From Sulfobacillus thermosulfidooxidans (GTDB lineage Bacteria > Bacillota > Sulfobacillia > Sulfobacillales > Sulfobacillaceae): a stretch of 64,000 nucleotides of DNA. This document shows positions 25,891-34,626 of the stretch, piece by piece. A model generated the notes under the pieces. That model was not told the DNA's origin and did not search any database. It worked only from the letters and a program-made list of their open reading frames with translations. Each line of letters begins with the position of its first letter. Position 1 is the stretch's first letter. The stretch lies in the NCBI RefSeq assembly GCF_001280565.1, contig NZ_LGRO01000002.1, positions 186,001-250,000 on the forward strand. The letters are read 5' to 3'. The position numbers and the translations under genes were made by a program.

Positions 25891-27330
25891 TTAGTGAAGG
25901 TCATCATAATGAACTGGCGATTTGGCATGTCTTAATGATTCATGTCCATGGAGTAAATAGCCATGCTTTGAGGATTCCTCCTCATTTTCTTGACCTTGTT
26001 CTTGACTGGGACCTTGATGAATGATGAGTAAAAAGAGATATATGGCGGCAGCGGCGATACTGAGATACAAAATGCCATAACCTATGACTGTCGTCCACAA
26101 TTCACTAATACTGACGGTAGGCGATATGCCATTTGGGGTTTTTAACAGTCCAAAGACAGCCCAGGGCTGACGCCCTACCTCGGTCATTACCCATCCCGCC
26201 GTATTGGAAAGATACGGTAGAATCAAGGTCCACTCCATCAACACAAGTAACCAGTGCGGCCGTTTGCCTTTGATGGTTAAATAGGCTCCTATGATGGCAA
26301 TAAGCATCATAGTGGTTCCTGCAAATATCATCGTGCGAAATGCCCAAAACGTCCAAACGATAGGCGGCATGTAATTCCCGGGCCCATAGCGCAACTGATA
26401 GAGATGATTAAGTTCCAATAGCCCAGTAACCCGTCCGCTTAACCGGTTATACGCTAAGATGCTTAACAAGTAAGGAATCTGCAACACAAAGGGATCGGAG
26501 TGTGTTTTTGTATCGATCGTCCCCACAATCGTCCACGGTGCGTGAATGGGACTGGTGTGCCACAATGCCTCTGACGCCGCCATTTTCATAGGTTGGGCCA
26601 CAATTAAATGTTGAGCTTGCTCATGACCTAAAATAAAGACGGAGACACTGCCAATCAAGGCGCCAATCATGGCAATCCGAAAACTCGGTTCAAAGACCTC
26701 ATCATTGGTATGGCGAATAAGATGGTAAGAGCTGACAGCCGCCATGAAAATCGATCCGGTCGCTATCGCACCGAACAGAGTATGGGGAAACTCCAACCAA
26801 AGTTGTGGATTGGCTAAGACAGCGAAAAAATTCACCATTTCCGTGCGGCCGTGACGAAAAACAAATCCCACCGGTTCTTGCATAAAAGAATTGGCCGCTA
26901 GAATCCAAAAGGCTGACATTGCCGAACCTAAAGCCACCATCCATATGGCAAAGAGATGAACTTTGGGCGAAAGTTTTTCCCAACCAAAAATCCATACTCC
27001 CAAGAACGTCGATTCTAAGAAAAACGCCATTAATGTTTCAATTGCTAAAGGAGCCCCGAACACATCCCCAACAAAGCGAGAAAAATCGGCCCAGTTGGTG
27101 CCAAACTGGAATTCTTGGATGATTCCAGTAACCACGCCGACAGCAAAGTTGACCAAATAAATTTTCATCCAAAATTGCATAGCCTTACGGTAGACGTCAT
27201 TATGGGAGCGGTAATAGAACGTTTCCAAAATGGCAATCAGAAGTCCTAATCCAATCGTCAAGGGGACAAAGAGAAAATGGTACAGTAATGTTCCCCCAAA
27301 TTGTAAGCGAGCGAGTCCGACATTTGTCAT
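25891..27330 (-). CDS. cydA: Cytochrome bd oxidase subunit I
   Basis: About 479 residues. LARLQFGGTLLYHFLFVPLTIG carries the heme b595 ligand His18. GTNWADFSRFVGDVFGAPLA, ANSFMQEPVG and GHEQAQHLIVAQPMKMAASE are conserved. The C-terminal WVMTEVGRQPWAVFG is the quinol-site end. The short Q-loop region is of the Bacillus type. I chose ATG 27330 since the protein then begins like other CydA proteins. It is divergent from moaA, and the two starts are 150 bp apart. Confidence 0.95.
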   Translation of the reverse strand: MTNVGLARLQFGGTLLYHFLFVPLTIGLGLLIAILETFYYRSHNDVYRKAMQFWMKIYLVNFAVGVVTGIIQEFQFGTNWADFSRFVGDVFGAPLAIETLMAFFLESTFLGVWIFGWEKLSPKVHLFAIWMVALGSAMSAFWILAANSFMQEPVGFVFRHGRTEMVNFFAVLANPQLWLEFPHTLFGAIATGSIFMAAVSSYHLIRHTNDEVFEPSFRIAMIGALIGSVSVFILGHEQAQHLIVAQPMKMAASEALWHTSPIHAPWTIVGTIDTKTHSDPFVLQIPYLLSILAYNRLSGRVTGLLELNHLYQLRYGPGNYMPPIVWTFWAFRTMIFAGTTMMLIAIIGAYLTIKGKRPHWLLVLMEWTLILPYLSNTAGWVMTEVGRQPWAVFGLLKTPNGISPTVSISELWTTVIGYGILYLSIAAAAIYLFLLIIHQGPSQEQGQENEEESSKHGYLLHGHESLRHAKSPVHYDDLH

Positions 27331-27442
27331 TTTTTCATCACCGAGGACAGTGTGTGCCATCAAAGCCAGAATCATACGCGATGGCCATCTTTAAAAGGGC
27401 TTCTTCCCCCATCAAAGAAAAGGTAAAATCAATATCAAGTCC

Positions 27443-27459
27443 TGGCCATGAAATGGCCA
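27443..27459. promoter_or_regulatory. TGGCCAT-GAA-ATGGCCA palindrome in the moaA leader
   Basis: Perfect 7-bp arms around 3 bp, 20 bp upstream of the moaA start and in the divergent cydA/moaA region. It could be an operator or a small hairpin near the ribosome binding site. Confidence 0.35.
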
Positions 27460-27479
27460 AGGAAAGGGTGAGAAGTCCT

Positions 27480-28496
27480 ATGCCAACGGTAACTGACCAA
27501 CATACACGTCCCCTGCGCGATCTCCGCTTGTCCGTGACGGACCGCTGCAATTTTCGCTGCATTTATTGCATGCCGAAAGAAGTCTTTGGGGCCAAATTTC
27601 ATTTTTTGCCTAAGCATGATTTACTGACATTTGATGAATTAACGCGCACAGTTAGGGTTTTTTCTCAGTTAGGTGTGAAAAAAGTGCGTATCACCGGTGG
27701 AGAACCGCTATTACGCCAAGACTTGGATGTGTTAATTCGGCAATTAAGTGAGGTCCCGGGCATTGAAGACATTGCCATGACCACAAATGGCTACTTTTTG
27801 GACCGAGGACGCGCCGAGCGCCTTCGGCAAGCGGGCCTTAAACGTGTAACCATCAGTCTCGATGCCCTAACTGATGAGATTTTCAAGGCCGTCAATGATG
27901 TTGGTGTACCTGTCGGAAAAATACTTTCCGCTATTGATGCCGCCATTTTTGCTGGTCTTGGACCGGTTAAAGTCAACATGGTTGTGAAACGCGATGTTAA
28001 TGATCAACAAATCATCCCCATGGCACGCCATTTCCGCCATAGTAGAGTCGTTTTACGATTCATTGAATATATGGATGTAGGTAACACGAACGGATGGCGA
28101 TTAGATGATGTGGTACCGGCATCAGAAATTCTGACTATCCTCCAACAAGAATGGCCGTTAGAACCATTAGCCCCAAATCACCCCGGGGAAGTCGCACGGC
28201 GCTTCCGCTATCAAGATGGCGGGGGTGAAATCGGTATCATCGCATCCGTGACCCAGCCCTTCTGCCATCATTGTTCTCGCATTCGCCTTTCTCCTGAAGG
28301 CCGTCTCTATACCTGTTTATTTGGATCTGAGGGGTTCGATTTGCGCCATCTTTTACGAGAAGAGGGAGTGGATGATGCCCAGATTCTCGGCGCCATACAA
28401 GCGTTGTGGCATCGGCGTACCGATCAATATTCGCTACTGCGATCTCAGGCCACGTCATCCGCGCCAAAAGTGGAGATGTCGCATATCGGCGGATAA
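27480..28496 (+). CDS. moaA: GTP 3',8-cyclase (molybdenum cofactor synthesis)
   Basis: A radical SAM enzyme of about 338 residues, catalysing the first step of molybdopterin synthesis from GTP. The N-terminal cluster is CNFRCIYC, ITGGEPLL binds SAM, and the C-terminal cluster is CHHCSRIRLSPEGRLYTC. The C-terminal IGG tail needed for activity is present. I chose ATG 27480, with GGGTGA 8 bp upstream; an in-frame reading back to 27288 would run through cydA. No other moa gene is adjacent. Confidence 0.94.
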   Translation: MPTVTDQHTRPLRDLRLSVTDRCNFRCIYCMPKEVFGAKFHFLPKHDLLTFDELTRTVRVFSQLGVKKVRITGGEPLLRQDLDVLIRQLSEVPGIEDIAMTTNGYFLDRGRAERLRQAGLKRVTISLDALTDEIFKAVNDVGVPVGKILSAIDAAIFAGLGPVKVNMVVKRDVNDQQIIPMARHFRHSRVVLRFIEYMDVGNTNGWRLDDVVPASEILTILQQEWPLEPLAPNHPGEVARRFRYQDGGGEIGIIASVTQPFCHHCSRIRLSPEGRLYTCLFGSEGFDLRHLLREEGVDDAQILGAIQALWHRRTDQYSLLRSQATSSAPKVEMSHIGG

Positions 28497-28644
28497 CTTA
28501 TTGCGCTACCATTATTCACTGATCTCTCCAAAAGTTGGCTAATGCCCGCATTTCACCCCCTTTTGCGCCCGCGCATAGAGTAACCACTGATTCAGTAAAC
28601 AGATTTCTCATCCAATGGAAATCTGAAGATGAGGAGGTTAACGT

Positions 28645-30489
28645 ATGTGCGGGATTGCAGGATGGATTGACTGGCAGCAAGATATCCGAGCTCACCAGTC
28701 TTCTTTAGATGCCATGGTTCAGCCGCTAACATGCCGGGGACCAGACGGCAGCGGCACCTGGGTGACGGAACATGCCGCGATGGGACACCGGCGCCTTGTC
28801 GTCATTGATCCCGAAGGCGGTATGCAACCAATGTCCCGCCGAGAAGGTCGCCGGGTTTATACAATCGTTTACAATGGCGAATTATATAATTACCGCGAAC
28901 TCAGACAGGAACTCATCAGCTTGGGATATTCCTTCGCCAGTCAATCCGATACCGAGGTGCTCTTAACAGCCTATATTGCATGGGGACACGAATCATTAAG
29001 CCGTCTCAACGGTATTTTTGCCTTTGCAATATGGGATGCAGCGGAACAAACTCTCTTTGTGGCGCGAGATCGTCTGGGTGTTAAACCCTTGTTTTATGCC
29101 CCACTGCGCCAGGGCATCCTTTTTGGATCCGAAATTAAAGCTATTTTGGCTCATCCTGAAATGCCGCATCGGGTCAGTCGCGAAGGACTCGCTGAAGTTT
29201 TTGCGCTAGGTCCTGCCAGAACCCCGGGCCATGGAGTTTTTGAAGGCGTCTATGAACTGCGGCCAGGAGAATATCTTCAGTATAAACGGGGCCGTATTTC
29301 TACTCACCGCTATTGGCAACTCGTGTCCCATGAACATCCTGACGATGTGTTTACCACACGACAAACCATTCGCGATTTGTTAGAAGATACGGTTAAGCGG
29401 CAGTTAATTGCTGACGTGCCGGTTGTCACCTTGTTATCCGGTGGATTAGATTCCAGTGCCGTCACCGCCTTAGCGGTAAAAGCCTTTAACGATGAAAACC
29501 GTGGTCCGCTAAAAACTTTTTCTATCGACTTTGTCGATATGGAAAAACATTTTAAACCGACAGCATTCCAAACCAATCTTGATGCACCATGGGTCAATCG
29601 CGTATCAGAATATCTCGGCACCATCCATTCCCGAATTGTATTGGATACGCCTGAGCTTGTAGACAATCTCGTTGCCTCGTTGCACGCCCGAGATCTTCCC
29701 GGTATGGCAGACGTTGACACATCGTTGTTAGTGTTTGCCCGCGCCATCAAACAGCAAGCGACCGTCGGGCTTTCGGGCGAAGCTGCAGATGAAATATTCG
29801 GGGGTTACCCATGGTTTCACCATCGGGATGCCATCGAGGCACACACCTTTCCTTGGGCCCGCCGCTTGCAAGACCGGGTAAGTATTTTATCCAACGAATT
29901 CGTCCGTTATATTCGGCCGTTCGAATACGTCCAGCAGCGCTATCAAGAAGCGTTGGACGAAGTGCCTCGGTTGGCGGGTGAATCGCGTAGCGCCGCTCGC
30001 ATACGCGAAATCAGCTATTTGACGCTGACGCGCTTTTTGCCTACGCTTTTGGACCGCAAAGACCGGATGACCATGGCCGTCGGGCTGGAAGTACGCGTCC
30101 CTTTTTGTGACCACCGACTTGTCGAATACGTATGGAATATTCCGTGGTCCATGAAAACACAAGGCGAACACCGCAAGGTTATATTACGGCAGGCCATGGA
30201 AGGGATTCTACCCGATGATGTTTTGTGGCGTCAAAAAAGCCCTTATCCTTCCACGCCAAACCCCTCCTATTTCGCAAGGATGAGGGAACAACTGACAGAA
30301 ATTTTAGGTGACCGAGGTTCTGCCCTCCATCAAATCGTTGACGTCAACCGTGTCAAGGAATTGATGAACCAAGGACCTATGGCCGAGCAAATTCCGTGGT
30401 TTGGCCAATTAATGGGCAACGCTCAATTATTCGCATTCTTAATTCAAGCCCATTATTGGTTTGCTGATTACCACATCGAGCTTGGATAA
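28645..30489 (+). CDS. asnB: Asparagine synthase (glutamine-hydrolysing)
   Basis: A 614-residue protein. Cys2 in MCGIAGWID is the glutaminase nucleophile; RRLVVID and YNGELYNY complete the N-terminal Ntn domain. The synthetase domain has the PP-loop LLSGGLDSSAV (about 264-274) and GLSGEAADEIFGGY. It makes Asn from Asp, Gln and ATP. The ATG follows GAGGAGG. Length and motif order are normal for AsnB of Firmicutes. Confidence 0.95.
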   Translation: MCGIAGWIDWQQDIRAHQSSLDAMVQPLTCRGPDGSGTWVTEHAAMGHRRLVVIDPEGGMQPMSRREGRRVYTIVYNGELYNYRELRQELISLGYSFASQSDTEVLLTAYIAWGHESLSRLNGIFAFAIWDAAEQTLFVARDRLGVKPLFYAPLRQGILFGSEIKAILAHPEMPHRVSREGLAEVFALGPARTPGHGVFEGVYELRPGEYLQYKRGRISTHRYWQLVSHEHPDDVFTTRQTIRDLLEDTVKRQLIADVPVVTLLSGGLDSSAVTALAVKAFNDENRGPLKTFSIDFVDMEKHFKPTAFQTNLDAPWVNRVSEYLGTIHSRIVLDTPELVDNLVASLHARDLPGMADVDTSLLVFARAIKQQATVGLSGEAADEIFGGYPWFHHRDAIEAHTFPWARRLQDRVSILSNEFVRYIRPFEYVQQRYQEALDEVPRLAGESRSAARIREISYLTLTRFLPTLLDRKDRMTMAVGLEVRVPFCDHRLVEYVWNIPWSMKTQGEHRKVILRQAMEGILPDDVLWRQKSPYPSTPNPSYFARMREQLTEILGDRGSALHQIVDVNRVKELMNQGPMAEQIPWFGQLMGNAQLFAFLIQAHYWFADYHIELG

Positions 30490-30515
30490 AGGCCGGACAC
30501 TTCCGGCCTTTATCC
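30484..30515. terminator. Bidirectional terminator between asnB and dapA
   Basis: GGATAAAGGCCGG (30484-30496) and CCGGCCTTTATCC (30503-30515) form a perfect 13-bp stem with a 6-nt loop. It overlaps the asnB stop and ends 2 bp from the dapA stop, serving both convergent genes. Confidence 0.85.
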
Positions 30516-30517
30516 CA

Positions 30518-31423
30518 TTAACTAGCCCGGGGCCACATCCGCTCTGGGACCAACTGGTCAATCAACTGCCGCAGCATTTCAAAAGCTTGCTCATGGCGTG
30601 GGGTCACAAGTGGTAACCGCACATCGCCCGCATGAAATCCAAGATAGTTCATCGCCCATTTCACGCTAATCGGGTTCGTATAACGAAACAGTTCATGGAA
30701 TATTGGCATGAGTGTCGTATTGATTTGGCGAGCCTGCTCTAAATTTCCTTGTAATAGGCTCTCGGTCATCGTCACCAGCTCATCGCCTACCAAGTGTGAT
30801 GCCACACTGACCACGCCATAGGCACCTAAGGTCAACGCCGTAAAATACATGGCATCGTCGCCCGAATAGACCCGGATTTGCGGCGAAACCAGATTAATGA
30901 GTTCTTGCATTTGCGGCAAAGAGCCTGCAGCCTCTTTAATCGCCACAACATTATCACATTCTTGGGTAATAGTTCGCACCGTAGCGGGAAGAAGATTCAC
31001 GCCAGTTCGCCCAGGAATATTGTAGAGCATAACAGGAACGGGTAATCCCGTAGCAATCTCAACAAAATGGCGAATCAGGCCTTCTTGCGGGGGTTTATTG
31101 TAATAGGGACAAACGAGCAAAACACCGTCGGCGCCATTTTCTGCAGCTTCCCATGACAGTTCACGGCTGTGTACCGTATTATTCGTCCCGGTTCCCATCC
31201 ACAACGGAACATCATCGCCCACATGCTCGCGCACTGCCCGCAACAAATTCATCCGTTCCCGGTCCGTCAAGGCCGGGGATTCGCCGGTGGTGCCAGAAAG
31301 AATAAGACCGCCACTACCATGTTCCACAAGCCATGTAGCTAATCGCCCTGCTTCATCGTAATCCAATTGACCAGCATCGTTAAAAGGGGTGATCATCGCA
31401 GTAAAAATACGGGGTAATTGCAT
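30518..31423 (-). CDS. dapA: 4-hydroxy-tetrahydrodipicolinate synthase
   Basis: A 301-residue aldolase that condenses pyruvate and aspartate semialdehyde in lysine/DAP synthesis. The signatures are SGTTGESPALTDRER, the Tyr of YNIPGRTGVNLLP, and the Schiff-base Lys of AIKEAAGSLPQ. ATG 31423 follows AAGGAGG. A 42-codon ORF and hairpin lie between it and a strong promoter. A DapL-like aminotransferase is divergent, completing two steps of the pathway. Confidence 0.96.
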   Translation of the reverse strand: MQLPRIFTAMITPFNDAGQLDYDEAGRLATWLVEHGSGGLILSGTTGESPALTDRERMNLLRAVREHVGDDVPLWMGTGTNNTVHSRELSWEAAENGADGVLLVCPYYNKPPQEGLIRHFVEIATGLPVPVMLYNIPGRTGVNLLPATVRTITQECDNVVAIKEAAGSLPQMQELINLVSPQIRVYSGDDAMYFTALTLGAYGVVSVASHLVGDELVTMTESLLQGNLEQARQINTTLMPIFHELFRYTNPISVKWAMNYLGFHAGDVRLPLVTPRHEQAFEMLRQLIDQLVPERMWPRAS

Positions 31424-31469
31424 AAAAAAACCTCCTTAAAAGTTGTGGATGTCCCAAAATCTTGACACG

Positions 31470-31500
31470 CCGGATCGCGCGAAAATTACGCACGAGCCGG
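31470..31500 (-). promoter_or_regulatory. Stable hairpin between the small ORF and dapA
   Basis: On the minus strand CCGGCTCGTGCG and the arm CGCGCGATCCGG pair over 12 positions with one mismatch and one G-U, around a loop containing the stop codon of the small ORF. A T-rich ATTTT follows about 8 bases later. The position fits an attenuator or processing site controlled by ribosomes finishing the ORF (inferred). Confidence 0.45.
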
Positions 31501-31614
31501 CCAGGTCTTAACACCGGGCTTCTTCCACGACTTCACAGAGGCTAAGAGAGTTACAGGAGCAAAAGCATAAACGGAGACCTTTATCAAGCCATCGTGTAAA
31601 AACGAATGGACCAT
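31486..31614 (-). CDS. 42-residue small ORF upstream of dapA
   Basis: ATG 31614 has AAAGGAGA 7 bp upstream, as good as any gene here, and 42 codons to TAA. The peptide begins MVHSFLHDGLIKVSV, has a short hydrophobic middle and a basic end with four Lys (SVKSWKKPGVKTW). It lies directly downstream of a near-consensus promoter and 62 bp before dapA. It could be a leader peptide for lysine-responsive control, or a small protein in its own right. No family recognised. Confidence 0.55.
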   Translation of the reverse strand: MVHSFLHDGLIKVSVYAFAPVTLLASVKSWKKPGVKTWPARA

Positions 31615-31666
31615 GATCTGTCTCCTTTCCCTGCGTGTTCTTCGCGGTTTTTAGTATCTTGCCGTT

Positions 31667-31695
31667 ACTATATCATGCAGTGCCGCTGACGTCAA
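31667..31695 (-). promoter_or_regulatory. Promoter of the small ORF-dapA transcript
   Basis: On the minus strand TTGACG (31695-31690) and TATAGT (31672-31667) are exactly 17 bp apart, each one mismatch from the sigma-A consensus. The start of transcription would be about 45 bp upstream of the small ORF. Confidence 0.7.
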
Positions 31696-31816
31696 ATAAA
31701 AATTCATCGGGTTCGTATATATTTCGTTGCACTTTATGGAGACTTGTGTCATAACTGAGGTGTTTTGAGAATCCCACCTGACCATCACCATGGATTTTTA
31801 GGAGGTTACCTGTATT

Positions 31817-32995
31817 ATGCAACGGGCATCCAGAATGAACAAAATTCCCCCGTATTTATTCTTAGAACTCGATAAATTAATAGCCAGACAACGCGAGTTG
31901 GGACGGGATGTCATTTCTCTCGGTATTGGAGATCCCGACCAACCCACAGCATCTGTTGCTGTCGAAGCGTTGAAACGAGCGGTTGATAATCCCGAAACTC
32001 ATCGCTATCCCAATTACCTGGGAAGCCTTGATTTCCGGATGTCCATGGCTCATTGGTATCGTAACCGCTTTGGGGTGGAACTTGACCCCAGCTCAGAGGT
32101 TCTCGGACTGATCGGATCCAAAGAAGGAATTGCGCATTTGATATGGGCTATGGCTGAGCCGGGCGATATCGTCCTTGTCCCCGACCCGGCATATCCAGTC
32201 TACTATACCCAAACGATTTTGGCTGGTGCCGAGCCTTATGCTCTTCCCCTCACCGCCGAACGTCAGTTTTTGCCAGATTTATCTGCCATTCCCGAAAACG
32301 TTTGGGCTCGAGCCAAAATGCTGTGGCTGAATTACCCTAATAACCCCACCGGTGCCATTGCCACCCGCGAGTTTTATGAAGAAGCCGTACAATTGTGTTT
32401 GAAACATGATGTTCTTTTGTGCAGCGACGGCGCTTATCTCGATATCGGCTTTGATGGATATCAAGCTCCCTCCATTTTAGAGATTCCCGGAGCCAAGGAC
32501 ATTGCGATTGAATTTTATTCCTTATCCAAGCCCTTTAACATGACTGGTTGGCGCATTGCCGCGGCGGTGGGCAATCCCCTGGCTATTGAGGCCTTGGGAA
32601 CGCTCAAGAGTAACCTCGACTCCGGTCCTTTTACCGCCATCCAGGATGCTGCTATTGCAACTCTTGATTCGAATCCTATTCCTTTTATCCAATCCATGAA
32701 CGCTTTATATCAAGAGCGCCGGGATTTGGCCGTCAAAGCCCTAAATAATATGGGAATTCCCATTACACCCCCCAGGTCCACATTCTATTTATGGTTTCCC
32801 GCTCCCTTTGGCATGAGTTCACAAGAGGCGACCAATTATTTCGTTCAGTATGCGGATGTAGTACTCACCCCGGGAGAAGCTTATGGCGAACACGGGCGCG
32901 GCTGGATGCGCATTTCCTTGACGATCGAGACGGCTCGGCTTCAAGAAGGGCTAGATCGCATGGCACGTGCGTTACGCGATCATCCTCCTGTATAA
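31817..32995 (+). CDS. dapL: PLP aminotransferase, LL-diaminopimelate aminotransferase-like
   Basis: A class I/II aminotransferase of 392 residues. It has SLGIGDPDQPT, the cofactor region IGSKEGIAHLIWA, NYPNNPTGAIA, and the PLP Lys in FYSLSKPFNMTGWRIAAAVG. These fit the DapL branch, which converts tetrahydrodipicolinate directly to LL-DAP. The divergent dapA supports that role, although a general Asp/Ala aminotransferase cannot be excluded. GGAGG lies about 11 bp upstream of ATG 31817. Weak promoter boxes TTGCAC and CATAAC (31727-31755, 17 bp apart) precede it. Its end overlaps the convergent Nudix gene by 16 bp. Confidence 0.85.
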   Translation: MQRASRMNKIPPYLFLELDKLIARQRELGRDVISLGIGDPDQPTASVAVEALKRAVDNPETHRYPNYLGSLDFRMSMAHWYRNRFGVELDPSSEVLGLIGSKEGIAHLIWAMAEPGDIVLVPDPAYPVYYTQTILAGAEPYALPLTAERQFLPDLSAIPENVWARAKMLWLNYPNNPTGAIATREFYEEAVQLCLKHDVLLCSDGAYLDIGFDGYQAPSILEIPGAKDIAIEFYSLSKPFNMTGWRIAAAVGNPLAIEALGTLKSNLDSGPFTAIQDAAIATLDSNPIPFIQSMNALYQERRDLAVKALNNMGIPITPPRSTFYLWFPAPFGMSSQEATNYFVQYADVVLTPGEAYGEHGRGWMRISLTIETARLQEGLDRMARALRDHPPV

Positions 32996-33720
32996 AATCC
33001 TTGAACAATGCTTTTTAAATAGCGAACAACAGGACGTGTTTGGCTCTCCAAGACATGTAAACCCGATGGACCTATGGGGATGCCTAACACGTCTTCCAGT
33101 TCTGTTGGCCCGTGCTGGGACAGAGCGTGCAAGTATCGCCGCACATTGTTCAAAATCTCATCACATCTGTCTTCCAGAGACATAGATACAGCAATGGCAA
33201 TACGACCCATTTCGTCCTGAGTGAACCCTTTCACTTGACAGCGCGATGGGGGAATCTCAATCCCCACCTCCTCCAAAGCTTCGCGCCGAGCTGAGGAGAC
33301 GGGAAGAAAATGCCCGTCGACAATATCGTCAAAATTCGGCGACCCGCCAATAGCTTGAATCCAACCAGGTCTTGATGTTTCCGGACTCATTACCCCGGAA
33401 ATTAACCAGTTGTCACTGGTTACCAAACATGCTGCCGCAAACATCACTCGCACCTGATAAGGGTGCTGGGCAGGTAATTGCCGACTAAACAGGTAGTGAG
33501 CGTAGTCCGTGAGGACGCCTTCGATTAAAACGCTCGCCCCTTGTTCATGCACTTGACGAACACTCAATACAGGGCCACGGAAAAATGGTGTCCCGTGGCG
33601 TACTAAGCCGTCCCAATATTGGTTCACTTGTTGCTGAAGTGTCTTAGGAAGGCGCCACGGCTCCTTATCAACAATAATCTCTAAATCACTAGTGGCAACC
33701 CACCGAGTCGCTTTGGCCAT
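32980..33720 (-). CDS. Nudix-like hydrolase with degenerate box
   Basis: About 246 residues. The end of a Nudix box is clear, ARREALEEVGIEI (REUXEEXGU), after GGSPNFDDIVDGHF, but the Glu usually found seven residues before RE is missing. The N-terminal half is unusual and long, so a fused recognition domain is possible. Substrate unknown. I chose ATG 33720, since TTG 33741 has no proper ribosome binding site. Convergent with dapL and overlapping it by 16 bp. Confidence 0.7.
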   Translation of the reverse strand: MAKATRWVATSDLEIIVDKEPWRLPKTLQQQVNQYWDGLVRHGTPFFRGPVLSVRQVHEQGASVLIEGVLTDYAHYLFSRQLPAQHPYQVRVMFAAACLVTSDNWLISGVMSPETSRPGWIQAIGGSPNFDDIVDGHFLPVSSARREALEEVGIEIPPSRCQVKGFTQDEMGRIAIAVSMSLEDRCDEILNNVRRYLHALSQHGPTELEDVLGIPIGPSGLHVLESQTRPVVRYLKSIVQGFYTGG

Positions 33721-33804
33721 GGATTTCTCATCACCATACAATCCTTATCTTGACGTCATTTAAAAGAACTACAGAACCTGTTTTTGTTCTTTCCCTGGAC
33801 AGAT

Positions 33805-34239
33805 TTAGTCGCGAATGATCCACGTTTCAAGAATAAAGCCGACAATCAGTAAAATGCCGATCACCGTATTAATCATCACGGATTCGCCATGAAGATGGGC
33901 AAACCGGCTCGATGCACTGTTTAAATGATTCATAATTCCTAAAAGCCGGTTAGCGTATACCACTAATACCCACGCTAACAACGCTTCAACAAATAGTAGC
34001 CAGTTCTTACGGCTTGAGGCATACCACGCCGCTAACAGCGAACCAATGAGCGCCAAACCTCCTCCCCACAAACCGATGCCGTAATATGCGGGAAAGATGC
34101 GAACCAATAAACGTCCGGCATCGACCATGGGCAATTCTAAAAAAATGGCCGGGGCCACCACTAACGAGAAAAAAATAATAGTCCCTAACCATATCCCGCT
34201 TCCGATTCTCCATAAAAACCGCCCTACCATGACGGTCAT
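33805..34239 (-). CDS. DUF4149-like four-TM membrane protein
   Basis: A 144-residue protein with four hydrophobic segments (about 8-32, 50-70, 78-95 and 121-140). The N-terminal GSGIWLGTIIFFSLVVAPAIF and the central LNSASSRFAHLHGESVMINT resemble DUF4149/TMEM205-like proteins. The function of the family is unclear. ATG 34239 is preceded by GGGGTGAGG; ATG 34230 is an alternative. Confidence 0.7.
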   Translation of the reverse strand: MTVMVGRFLWRIGSGIWLGTIIFFSLVVAPAIFLELPMVDAGRLLVRIFPAYYGIGLWGGGLALIGSLLAAWYASSRKNWLLFVEALLAWVLVVYANRLLGIMNHLNSASSRFAHLHGESVMINTVIGILLIVGFILETWIIRD

Positions 34240-34374
34240 GTCCTCACCCCGTCCTTACTGTGGGTTTACTCTCTATCCCTAGAATATTATGTCAGACCCA
34301 AAGAAGACCGACATGTTTTTTCTAAAGGCAAGTAAAGAATCTTTTACAAGTAAAAAATCTTTGAGAGGGTAAGG

Positions 34375-34626
34375 ATGTCACGACAGCAATCTTTTTGGAT
34401 CGGCATCTCTGCCTTTCTATGGTTGCTTGTCTGGTCGGTTTTTCGTACCATTACGGAAGAGGAATTTCAGGGTTATATTGGACTTGCCCAACATTATTCC
34501 AGATTGATGTGTTCATGGGCACCAACCATGATCATATCCTGTGAACGGTCGGTGAGAAAGGACGCACCCAGTGAAGATATTGCCAGATGCTCGCTTCATT
34601 ACCATTACAGCTGCCAACAATCCTGA
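34375..34626 (+). CDS. Doubtful small ORF overlapping the lipoyl transferase gene
   Basis: ATG 34375 has GAGAGGG 5 bp upstream, and the first 25 residues include a TM-like segment (FWIGISAFLWLLVWSVF). The rest is not convincing, and the last 56 bp overlap the next gene in another frame. It may be a small membrane protein, a decayed gene or chance. Confidence 0.28.
   Translation: MSRQQSFWIGISAFLWLLVWSVFRTITEEEFQGYIGLAQHYSRLMCSWAPTMIISCERSVRKDAPSEDIARCSLHYHYSCQQS

Noticed and set aside
31788-31806. ATG-GAT-TTT-TAG mini-ORF before dapL
   Set aside because: Four codons overlapping the ribosome binding site; likely chance, with no sign of a conserved upstream-ORF mechanism.
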